This document shows, piece after piece, positions 41,401 through 53,400 of a DNA stretch of 64,000 bases. Made by a program: the position numbers and the translations under genes. Origin of the DNA: Astropecten irregularis (taxonomy: Eukaryota; Echinodermata; Asteroidea; Paxillosida; Astropectinidae); contig OZ020246.1 of the NCBI GenBank assembly GCA_963971285.1, positions 16,909,217-16,973,216 on the forward strand, read 5' to 3'. Under the pieces are notes generated by a model that saw only the letters and a program-made list of their open reading frames with translations, was not told the DNA's origin and did no database searches. Each line of letters opens with the position of its first letter. Positions within the stretch are counted from its first letter, which is position 1.

Positions 41401-44400
41401 CGTGATTTCAAAAGACCATACAAAATTGTGAGGCTAGTATCACGCACTGCTGTCATTCCTGGGCATGAATGTAACTCACGGTCTCAGTTACTGGAAATGA
41501 ATTATTTTAAAGGCAAATTGTCTGAAGTGGGGACATTTCGAAGAAGAAATATTACAAATAAAATATTTCAAGACAAGTAAATAACTGCTGCAACCTGTTC
41601 ATCAGCCAAAATAATGACCTGACTCTAGGCCTAATGCTTGGAGTTAGGAGAGCTAGACGCGTTTCGATCCTAACAGGATCTTTATTTTAGTCTTCCATAA
41701 AGATCCTGCTATTTTGTACACTGTCACCATTTTCGGTAACTATCTCGGTAATATGTTTCCCACAGGTACGTTGTTGCTGATAATGTTGACACTAGTGTAC
41801 ACAGAGCAAAACGAGTTGGGTAACGTCGCAGCAACATCTCTGAAACATGTTCGCCAAATGTTGCTAGTGTACATAGGGCTCACAGTTGTGTTACCAAAGG
41901 TGTGTTGCCCTAACTGGGCGACATGTTATCGAAAATGTTACCGAAATTGTTGACAGTGTACACTGCTTAAAGGTAATATGGGCAAACATATCAAGACAGA
42001 TACAGTCACAGTCATCTGTGAAAATTTCAGTCCCATACGGTGCCCACTTTTTGAGAAATCAGTGAAAAACAGCCACAGTATTTCTAAAGTCTGTTCTCTT
42101 TCATTTTTGATCTTTTAAAAGATCAAAAAGATTACAAATTTTTGGATAAATACACCATTTCAGGCGGAAAAATTTTTAACGTAATGTTTCTACCACCACC
42201 ATCTTCATACCCTGTAAGTTATACCATAGAGCTAGGAAGAGAAGGAGTGAGAACAAAGGCACTTCAATTGGTAATACGTAAATCTGTTAACACTAGCAAC
42301 ATTTGTCAAACATGTTACTGAGATGTTGCTGCGACATGTTACCCAACTCGTGTTGCTCTTTGTACACTGACAACATTTTCAGCAACAAGGTACCTGGGCA
42401 ACATGTTACCGAGATTGTTACCGAAAATGTTGACTGCTTAAATCATCTTCGCAATTCTGCGTACAGTTGAAACAACATGAAGGATTTCTGTTTCATCTTC
42501 AGAGACGAAGGACACACAATCTTCGACAGTTACCAACGACGCCAGTTGTGTCTCAAAGTGTCATTTTCGAGAAGAAAAAAATCTAGCCCCCCCCCCTCCA
42601 TGCACTCCTGGCTGTCGTAGCGTGTCATTATTTCTCCCCTTTTCGGCGGAGGGGGGGGGGGGATAAAAACACGGTGCTTACCAATTTTTTTTTTCTCGCC
42701 TTGCCGTAATCACACCAGTATTAAAGTCAATGCATTAGCCCGAGCAGAACAGGCAAAATAACCAAAGGTGATATATGTGTGCTATACATGCGTATAATGC
42801 GCGTTCATGCTCTAGTTCTAGTTTTTATTTCTTCTTCCTCTTTTCCGTTTTTCTTCCGTGTCTTCATATTATCGTGCATCAACCGATGACCCAGCATCGC
42901 ACAGATAATGCACCATACTACCACGGGCAATGCTAGGCATTAAATGAAATAATTGCTTGCATGGCCCTACGGTCACACATTTTCATTACAGCCAAAAAAA
43001 AAGGAAGAAGGGGGGGGGGGGGTGGGGGTGATGGAAGTAGACTAAAATATGGGTCGTGGAAATAAGAATGAAGGTATAGAAGCGCCGGATCGCTAGCGGC
43101 TAAAAGATACCAAACTCCGATATCGAGACAGAGATGCAATTAATAACTGTGAGTGAACAAGGACAAATTCACCCACATCTTTGCAATTATGAAATCATTT
43201 CACTGAGCTGTTGGCGAGCGACAATCATGTTTTTTTTCCTGACCTGCTTTTTTTTTCAATATAATACAAATATCTCCGGGTAAACATTGTCTTTATTATT
43301 TTATTTTTGTTTTAATATAATATCGCATTTGTCGATCTTGATCTATCGGTGATGTATATAGCAGATATAACATGTGGAAAGCTGTTGCTGGTATTTTTTT
43401 CACTTAGAGAAGCTTCTGTCGAGATGGTACTTATAAGCGTCCCGCCGTCTAGACTGCGATATAATGACATGAATGTAACACTCCAATATGTGTAGTGCAG
43501 AGTCGATCATTGATGAAAGTTATGTGGACCTACAATCACAGTAACTAATGGTGCGTTGCTCTAACTTGGCAACATGTTACCGAAAATGTTGACAGTATAA
43601 CACTCTGCTTCACCCTTGTCGTGATAAAAACAAATTAATCAACAAATAAATTCTTAATACATTCGCTGTGATGGATTTTTTTTATGTAAAACAGACTGCT
43701 AAACACTTCGAAGTTTCATTTCTCATCGAAACCCTTTCCCAAAACAGTGGTTCTTTCTCACTGTATATGTAAAAAGGTGTCTTATCTAGGGTTCAGAATT
43801 AGCATTCATTGTTATGCTGCTAGATGTTGCATTTATTTATGTTTAGAGATATAAGTCATTGGCAGCGTCCCTCAAACAAAAACCATGTTTTATCCCCAAT
43901 TCGTTATATTCGCTGGTTTAGAGACAACGACAAGTTTAAAGGTACTATCATAGTACTTTGGTATAACCAAAACAGATATGTTCACATATTTACGCATAAC
44001 TTACAGGGTATAAAGATGGACCTGGTACAAACATACCGTTAAAGTTTTTCTGCCTCAAATGGTGTATTTTTCAATCAATGAGAAAACAAAATACGGAAAA
44101 CAGTTTTGATCTCCGAGATCAAAACCTCGCAATACAATTCGCGTATCAACAATTGCAACGGTGTTTTTTTTTCGCTGTTTTCTACTGTTTCCAATGATCA
44201 ATTGAGCAGAAAATTTCACAGGTTTGTTTTTATTCCATGACAAATCTAATTTACGAACTGACCGAAACTTTACCAAAGTATGATACTACATGTACCTTTA
44301 ATAGCAATCGTGGTAATAATGGTGTCGATCGTATTGACAGATATTTGAGGGGCTTGTGTACAGCTTCTACTGTGGTATTTCTGTTTTGAAGGCGGCGGAT

Positions 44401-47400
44401 ACTGAGACGCAAAGGCGCTGTAACATTAGTGCCTGCGCCATATGTCATTAATATCCGGTTCCTTTCTGTATTATTGAACGAAGACAAAAGGCTCCGACGC
44501 AGAACGAATTACATGAAAACAACATGAACATGGGCAGTGACTACGATAAATCCGACGACTCCACCAGACTTGGTCTTCGGTCATAAACCGATCATTTACT
44601 ATATATTATTCAAAGTTTCTATCGCCGATGGTTGGTTGACGCGCAAACATTCGTTTAAGTTTACCAATACTATTTGGAAGGCGCGCCGATTTCACGAAGC
44701 CCAATGATCGATCGTAACTCGAGTTACGATGGATAACCCATCGTATCCTACGTAGGGCTGCAATGTATCATAAGTCCTACGATTGATAGTAAGTTACGAT
44801 GAGTTTGGTGAAATCGACCCCTGATTGTAGCTACAATCTCACTGTTGGCTGCGGCGCGATCCTCTTGCGATACCCAATTAAAGTTCTCCTCCCTCACGCT
44901 CGGTTTTGTTTTAAACTCGAGACAAGAAACAGTAGCTGTGGTTTCCTAATTAGGACCCAGCCTAGATATTTTTCCTCCTAAGGCTTTGTCGATTCATCAA
45001 CCGAGTCCGACAAGGGGGCAACACGACCCCATCCAGGCCAAGATATCCCCACGGTCGTGCAAACTACCAAGAATCAGGCTAGATCAGCTAGCTCTAAACT
45101 GCGATTCAGAAGAAAGAATTACGCGACCCGGATGAAGACGTTAAGGCGAGACAACAAATCTTCAGGTACGAATCTTGAGCCGTTTCCTTGAGGTGGTTAC
45201 CTAGTCAATTTTCTCGAAGCCTTACAATCGATCGTAACTCGAGTTACGAAGGATAACTCATCGTATCTTATACGTAAGGCTGCATTATGCATCATACATC
45301 CTATGAATGATAGTAAGTTACGATGAATTTGGTGAAATCGACCCCAGGACTAATTTGTCATCTTTGTATAACTGGATATTTAGTCAAACACGAACATGAC
45401 GTAGGATCGTCAGGTCGTATAGGGATTACTGGGTCCATATAGAACGTCGTGTACATGGATCTTGTTGCTTCTGGTACATCAACCGCCGGCGAATCTATCC
45501 CCTGTTATGCAGGAGCTTTTCGCCCCTGAGGCGTCGGCCTGGCGACGGCACAACGAGCCATTTCTCGCACCACGGGCGAATTGATCAACGGGGACAGTGC
45601 CGGCCTGGGACTGTTCGGCCCCGTTGTCAAAGCCCCTGAAAGCCTCTCACTCGCCGCGCAATTCCAAAGCTTCTTTTCAATCAATGTCGATTGCGAGGTT
45701 TTATTTTCTCGCTTTCTGAAAAGTCAGGGACAGTTTGAGAAGGGTAAAGGGTCTTAAAAGGCTAACACAACAGGGAGTTGCTGTTGTATAATCATCTCAG
45801 AAACGTTTTGAACCTTCGATATAGCTTTTTGACATCACGCCGCCGATGTATGTATGAAAGGCCCCGTTGATGCTCCGACCTGGGGTGTTCAGTTACCTGA
45901 ACTCGGGTCGATTTCACCAAACTCATCGTAGCTTGCTATCAATCGTAGGACATATGGTGCACCGCAGCCCTACGCAGGATATGATGGTTATCGGCTTCGT
46001 AACTCGAGTTACGATAGATCATAGTGCTTTGTGAAATCGGCCCCGGTCCCTAAGTGCCAATAGAGGCCGTAAGCTCTTTCTGCCTTCATAAAGTGCAAAA
46101 TTATTAATTGTGCTGCAGTGAAAATTACTAAATTAATTTTGGGGTACTTTTTTAATTTATCAAAATATCTATAGAAAAGATGTTCAATGGAACGGTGCAT
46201 GTTGTCAATATACATGAAGAGCTTAGGTTAGGTCTGTTTTCCCTAAAATTCGAATTCCATCATGACCTTAAAAATGCCATGATTGCTCATGCGCAAATAT
46301 CACTTGCCGTATAAGGAATAATGGTACCACTTCGTCGCTGCCGTAAAACCTATAGCTTCACCCGTTCCACTCTAGGGGCTCGGGGTTGAAATATGGTAAA
46401 TCAAATTAATATATTGATATTATTGAGTTTGCGCCAGTGCTTTTCTTATCGTCCATTTATGTCTCTATGTCTTCCTATGCTGGTGTAATAGAATTTGCTG
46501 GGTCAAATTGTCACTGGCAAGGTTGCTGATCGAATCGTTAATGGTTAGGGCAGGATCATAGAGTAAACAGAAGCCCCAGAAATTTACCTGGTGTTTTGCC
46601 AGTGTGTTGTTTTTACAAAAAAACTCCCAACAAAAGCATTAGGGAATATAACCATGGCATCCGTGATTAAATCAACACAATCCAGCACGCGCCCAATGCT
46701 GGGGTCGATCTTACGATCGATCGTAACTTGAGTTACGAAGGATAACCCATCGTATTCTCCGTAGGGCTGCAATAAGTCTTACGATTGATAGAAATCAGTT
46801 ACGATGAGTTTGGTGAAATCGACCCCTGATCCATTAACGCATGCTCACGTGTGATGCAACGGTTTTTTTAAATCATGGATTTGTTTTATTGTTGTTTTTA
46901 AACAGTGTGAGTTCATCCCTGACCAGGGGTTCCGGCGGGGCTCGTACCGGTGCGTCTGCCGCAAGGGGTTCTACTTCCCCTACAAGGCAGAGCCCGGGGA
47001 GAACTACTACAATGGCACGGAGATAGAGGCTGCTTACGACCGTCGTAACACCAATCCACGCAGGTATGCAGTATTTTAAGTCATAGAAAAATACTCGGAC
47101 ACCGAGAGGGTTACGATCAAGAATAAGCAAGCTATCCAACTCATTAATCAATGTCAAATTGTAATTGTGTGGCTTCACAATTCAAACCTAGCAGGATGAT
47201 ATCAAATGCAACATGACTGAAACACAAAAGCCTGCGACTTAAAGTCAGCCAATGAGCCAATTACATAGAGCTGCTTAAGCAACCCAAAAAACCTTGGTAA
47301 ATAAAATTAGAATGCCCTTAAACTCTCTGTGAATGTTATGCCCGTGGGTTACCCATATTAAGATCTGCCGTAACTTGAGTACACGGAAGGCACTCCAACT

Positions 47401-50400
47401 ATATAATGCTAGGCTATAGATCCAGGGGTCTGTATGTTATTTTCCCTGGAGATGATCTCAGTTCCGATTTTGGAAGGGAAGGGTTTTCGAGTTGCCTGAA
47501 GGGTCCTATTTACGGGCCTCTGGGCATGGCCGGAGGTGGGAAGTGTCCCGTTATTTCAAACACTTGATCCTAAAGTTTACGTTTGGGATTATGATGTTGA
47601 ATTAATGAGAAGGTACATGAACTTGGATGTTAACATTGTGAACAGTACATTGCATTTATATTAGATTTGGCTGCGGTTCGGAAGTAAACTCTCTGGTTTT
47701 AAAAGGAAAACAGAGGCCAATTTCATAGAGCTGCTTAGCACAACAATTCGCTAAGCATGACATTTCTGTCTTTGTAAAAACAGGATTAACAACCAAATTT
47801 CAGTGTATTGTGAATCACTTGGAATTGGTCTTTTACTGTTGTTCGGCGACCATGAATATCAAATGAAATTTGTAATGGTTTGTTTTATTGGGCAAGCCAT
47901 TTTTGTGCTAAGCAGCTCAATGAAATTGGCCCCAGACTTAAGGTTCAATGAAAAACCAAAACCTATATAAATTATGTTCAGCATATTTATGACAAAGCCT
48001 GAGCCTTAGCCTAAGCCTCGCGTTTCGTAAACTCTCATAGTCCTCACTGCACACCCATTTGTCATTATTGCAGGTACAACAAGATGGTATGTAAGCCGTG
48101 TGGGCCCGGATGTGACGAGTGTGTGGATGGCAGATCCTGTCGCTATGCTTACAACTGGACGGTACGGACTGTGCTACTGATTCTACAGTGCATCACCATC
48201 GGTGGTACCCTACCGCTCTTCATATTCACAATATACAACAGAGAAGTCAAGGTACGCGACGAGCATGCAGCAAACGTATCATGGAAATCAATATTACTTA
48301 TTAGACCACCACTAATAGAACAGGAGGTCACTTTCCAAGAAAAATCAAGCATTATTATTGCATATTAACCCCATTAGGCAGAACTGTCAATAGACATCTT
48401 AGTATATACCGCACTCCAGGGAGCCCGGAATGGCCATAAGTCATGCACATGAATCAATAGTGTGTTAGGCAATATTGTACCAGTGAATTACGCTAAGAAA
48501 AGAAATGTTTTTAATGGTGAACGGTAACATAGGGATTTCATGGTTTCGCCATGCCGCTCTGCCGACTCAGTTGACTGTTTGAATCAATACGACAATACCG
48601 ACGCCATAATTCCATCCCCCAAAACCTGTTCAATCAGATAACTCAATATTATACATACTCCAAAAAAGACGAAGGGAAACCATTTTTGGTTCTATATTTC
48701 GTTCTTCATTCAGAACTTTTTCTGACTGCCATACGAGCAAAGATATTTGACTATTGTGGACAATTATGATGAACATGTCACTTTTCATTTTCTTTTCATT
48801 TAATGGTGGGTTGACCATTGATTTTTTAAAATATACTAATTCTCAGCCGATCACCCCTAAAACAAGGTATGGATCACTCCAGTCAAAGAGGCCATTATTT
48901 AAAAAAAAAACATCCCTCTGCAAAGCGGCTGAAATAGACCCACTTTCTCACCCAATTGCATCAAAAATGGTCACAAATGGAAGCCCAGAGTCCAGGCAGG
49001 AGGTCCAGTGACATATTTCTTCAAATCCTTCTTTTCTATAGCTCTCAGAACTCTCTTATTTAAAATATATTGAGTGCTTAACTTTTATTAATGAGCAAGG
49101 CGGACGGATTTTGAGACTATTTACTTGGGTGCACCCATAACTGCCACCATTTATAACTAAAAAAAAAAGGCCACTCTACTGACAGTAAGGTAACATCAAC
49201 TAAAACGAGGCTACTCCATTGATATTAAGCTGCTACAGGTTGCGGAATAGAGTGTTGACATTTTGATGTAGAATAATCATTTTCTGTTGTTAAACATGAA
49301 ACCTAAACTGACCACAACACAACAGCACTCGACTTAATGAAGACTTACAATTATTTTACCTAAGCCTCCGGCGCATTGAGAATTTGCTCAACACTTGTCC
49401 AAAAGCTGAAGATGTAGGCCAAGCCTTATGTGCTTCAGATATGGGTCGGAGTGGATCTAAATGACAAAGTGCGACCTGACACTGCCGAGAAAGTGGACAT
49501 GTGTCCGAGAGATAATAATTACGGCCACCGGAGTGAGCCGGGATGGCTCTGGCCGATGATACCCGACACTTGGGGCGCAAATACCGCGTTCTTGTCCGGT
49601 GCAACCCGAGAGCGAAGCAGCGCATCGTGATGTAGCTGATTTGAACTATAAGGGATGATGAATTGAAATAAAGGAAAACGCTGACTTTGGAAGTAGCTGC
49701 ATTGGTTGATTATTGCGATCTATCTCGGATCATGTCTTGATGTCGGGTCAAAATTGAGGCTTGTTATCCCATCAGGAATGGTAATTTGTCAAGTGTCGCC
49801 ATCCTGCCTATGCCTAACTATTCATCAAAGCCAATATTATGTTGACTTGTTGCCAAGTTTAGAATCTCGGGTTTTAAAAGACCACAATGCCATACTACCG
49901 CTAGAAAGCACTTTCCCTCTCATTTTGGCGAAAGTAATATCCTGGTTGTAGATTTCTTCGACTTTTTCGTCAATATCGTGATGACGGCACCTAAAAACTG
50001 AGATTTTCTCAGAAGTTTCTCGCGATATATTTGCTTATTAAGATCTAACCAAAACCACAGAAAAAAACATAGCTAAGCTATGTGTCATTCGACAAGGTTT
50101 ATTTTACTTTCGGCTATAATATGATGACTTTGTTTCGTATTGAGTTTTAGGTCAAAATCGTGTGTAGCTATATCAGTGTCGGAGTACTTCTACTCGAACT
50201 ACTCGAGTAAAACTCGTACTACTCGAAAGAATATTCGGAATTTTTTTTTATACTAACTGTTCGAATCTGAACTGTGACCAAAAATTTCACAGCGTATATA
50301 AATGATGAATATATTGCGTTATCAACTCTAAATTATTAAAAAAAATTATTAAAAACTCGATTAAAAAGTACTAGGCCTCGGCCCGCACTTGGCACTGTGC

Positions 50401-53400
50401 GTACCCGGAAAACTTGGTACTCAAGTTTCAGTACGCGAACTCGACTACAAAATTGGTAGATATGGACACCAAAACTAGGCAGATTCGTGACAGGATTGGA
50501 AACCAGAGTATTGCTCACGTTGAAGTTTTCATTCCTTCATGTTTTCATATATAGTTCGTGTTCTTAACCTGAGGATATAGGATCTTCCTGTTTCGTTTAT
50601 ATCATGCATTATCTTATTATTCTGTCAATTTGTCAATTTTCCCCTAACCAAGGTGGTGAAAGCAGCCAGTCCCGTCCTGTTAAGAATCATCTTGCTGGGG
50701 TCCCTATTCCTATACTGCCCGGTAAGTACGAAGAAAAACACCTTATACTTGTTCCATTATAGACAGTAATTTTGTTTTCGATCAGAACTTGGCCTCAGAT
50801 AAAAGGGGAAATAAGGGTTATATTCAACAGATATACGAAGAATGTTGGATTTATTTGATTATTACACGGGTTATATCTTGCTGGCAGCCCCCTAGGGGGA
50901 GTGGCTTTATCTTTCAACAACTCCAGAGGGAGGAGGAGACATTTTGGTCCTGGGTTCGTGAATGAGGTTGATATACAGATGGTAGAGATGGCTTGATTTC
51001 ACTCTAATGCAATCTACACAGGAGCAGGTCCCGTTTCCAGTTTCAGAACGCGGGGCCTGGCCAGAGAATTATCTGTTGGCGAGTGAAGTTGATTATAGTC
51101 CCGGCGTATAAGGTGGTGGTTGAGGGGGGCTTTCTTGGTATAACCCGGCCTGAATATGGTCAAAGCTTTCCGGTCGCTCGGTGCACATATAATGCGTGCC
51201 TCTGATATCAGCAATCTTTGAATATAAAGGCCTACTTGTAAAGTATAGGACATTTGTATTGCGCATCTACTATATAAATATACTCCATAGCGCATTACAA
51301 ATTTATTATCATCCCAGGTCATCGGGCCATAATTTACATTCCTGAAACAATCTCAACTCCCTGGGGAGCATACAGCCAGGTGCTACTGGAAGGTGCACAG
51401 AGGCTAATCAAACCACAAATCCATCTCTATCCTCACAGGTACCCATTTACACCTGGGTGAAGAGGAGTAATGTGTTACAAAGCATCTTGCCCAAGGATGC
51501 AAACACGAACCCACAATGTGTAGATTTACCACAAGACATTGAGTACGACGACTAGGCCATGGCACCCCACATATAACACTCTCTGAAACAAGGTGAAATT
51601 CGTTTTTCATACCATCACTATGGCCAAAAACAATATTCTATTTGAAAACGTATGGGATTGTGTGGCATAGCGTGCGAGGCGTTAAGCTATAATGGCTGTA
51701 TATTTGGCAGAGAATGTTCTATCACAACATAATGTCAGATAGTTACAAAGAGGACTTCTAGGTTAGGTTTCTCAATAATTCTTAACTCACAGAAACTGTA
51801 TTACAACGCCATAGTCTCCATAGAGAGACATGGTCAACAAATCTATGCGAATGCTCTCAAATGACTAACTAATTTTGTGTCCATGAGACAGACACTTTGC
51901 GCAAATGCGTTTGTGTGTAAAGTTGAGAGCGCACCATAACTGAAGGCCTGTCTGAAACTATGAACTTGATGCACCAGACAAAATAGTTTGTGATTCAGCG
52001 TTATAGAACAGCCAAGAGCACACAACTTCATCATTAATGGGACAACTGACTATACAGGATTCCCAAATGCTCAGATTCAGATTGATTTACTGTACCGTGA
52101 ACATCTTCATTTACAAAATAAAACGTTTCACCGTTAGCGCAGCTGGGGACGTATCAATTTTCCGTTTAGCGATGGATTTGGTCTTTAGCGATGATCGCAA
52201 ACCGTTAGTGAAATCGGTCCCAGCTGCATTCTTATTCAAAAAGAAAAATCAAGAACAAATAAGAAATCAACTTTGAGATGTTAACCAAGACTGCCCGACA
52301 CTTTAGCCTTCAAATTCTCTTTGCAATTTTAAAATGTATCCACGAGGGAAAAGTAATTATCTCGCAGATTTCAAACAAAAAAGGAGAAGAATCAACTTCA
52401 AGATGCCAACTTAGTCTGCCAGACATTTAGCCTTCTACATTGTCTTTTCATATTAAAAATGAATTCATGGGTAAAACACAATCATCAACAAAAGTAATTA
52501 CCTCGCAAACCCTGAAAATCCTTAATTGCACCGGGGGAAAAAAATCAAGAGAAGGTCGTCGAAGGTTGACGAACGAGCAAAACAAAAGGATAATGTGTCA
52601 CTGTGCAATACCGATCACGTTCTCTCTCAATTTTCAAAATCTTACAAACATGTTATTTCAGTCAAGAATGACACGCGTGCACTATTAGATATGACGACAT
52701 GCTGCGCTAATGACGATGCCCAGAGAGAAAGGGATGGGGCCATGAAGCGTCCGATTCAATTATGACAGGGACTTGGGAGGGAAGCTTGAACGAGAGAGGA
52801 ACTACCTGTCACACATTGAAGGCTTCCGTTGTAATTCAAGAACCTTTATTTTTCTCTCCCTCTGTCTTCGCAAGTTTTCTTCTTTTTCTTTCTTTTAGCC
52901 AGATTTTTTTTCAAGCTACCAACTTCGACTTCCGACTTCAACGTCAGCAAATCCATGCAAAGGAAATGTCCAGAAATAAATGATGACCCTTATCTAGAAT
53001 AGAAAGTGCGGAGAATCTTACACGCACCGCAAATTGCCACGACTGGCGTAAATGCGTCATCTGCGTTCTATTTGAGCAACTTCAGCATAATACAGAGCGT
53101 AGGGCCAATGCTAGGCGATAAATGGTCAGGCTTGCGTTTAAAGGTACAGTACAGGATTGGTATCATACCTATACATAAATGTTCACAGATTTGCAAAACA
53201 TACCATTAAAATATTTCTGCCTAAAATGCTGTATTTATCCAGAAATTGGTAAAACAACGACCGAAAATAGTTAAGATCAAAACCATTTTTTATGTTTTAA
53301 AAGAAAAACTGAGTCGGGTTTTCGCTATTTTCTTGTGACTCAGATGTCCGATTGAGCTCAAATTTTCAAAGGTATGTTATTTTATGTATATAGTCAGACA

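Larger units (their letters stand above)
24780..46905 (+). other. Intron between exons 2 and 3 (22.1 kb)
   Basis: The intron contains MITE K, E4, B (26064-26210), the paired tRNA-internal repeats (30967-31225, 37852-38105), L, H, J2 plus R8, the minisatellite at 32380-32668, A copies (34573-34724, half copy 34806-34869, 40600-40745, 44684-44823, 45204-45348, 45905-46046, 46701-46828), R9-R11, D4, T3, F3-F5 and GC-rich islands near 27900-28020, 36950-37390 and 45490-45670. In 26470-28820, 35000-36070, 38110-39080 and 42660-43550 I see only simple-sequence runs. Confidence 0.75.
47064..48073 (+). other. Intron between exons 3 and 4 (1.0 kb)
   Basis: More than half of this intron is repeat: a short D-like remnant at 47253-47310 and the nested block 47669-48018, where a D element sits inside an E element. 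The block ends 56 bp before the exon 4 acceptor. Confidence 0.8.

Noticed and set aside
48252-48368. Continuation of the exon 4 reading frame past 48251
   Set aside because: A good donor (AAG|gtacgc) and exact phase match to exon 5 indicate splicing; the extension has no family similarity.
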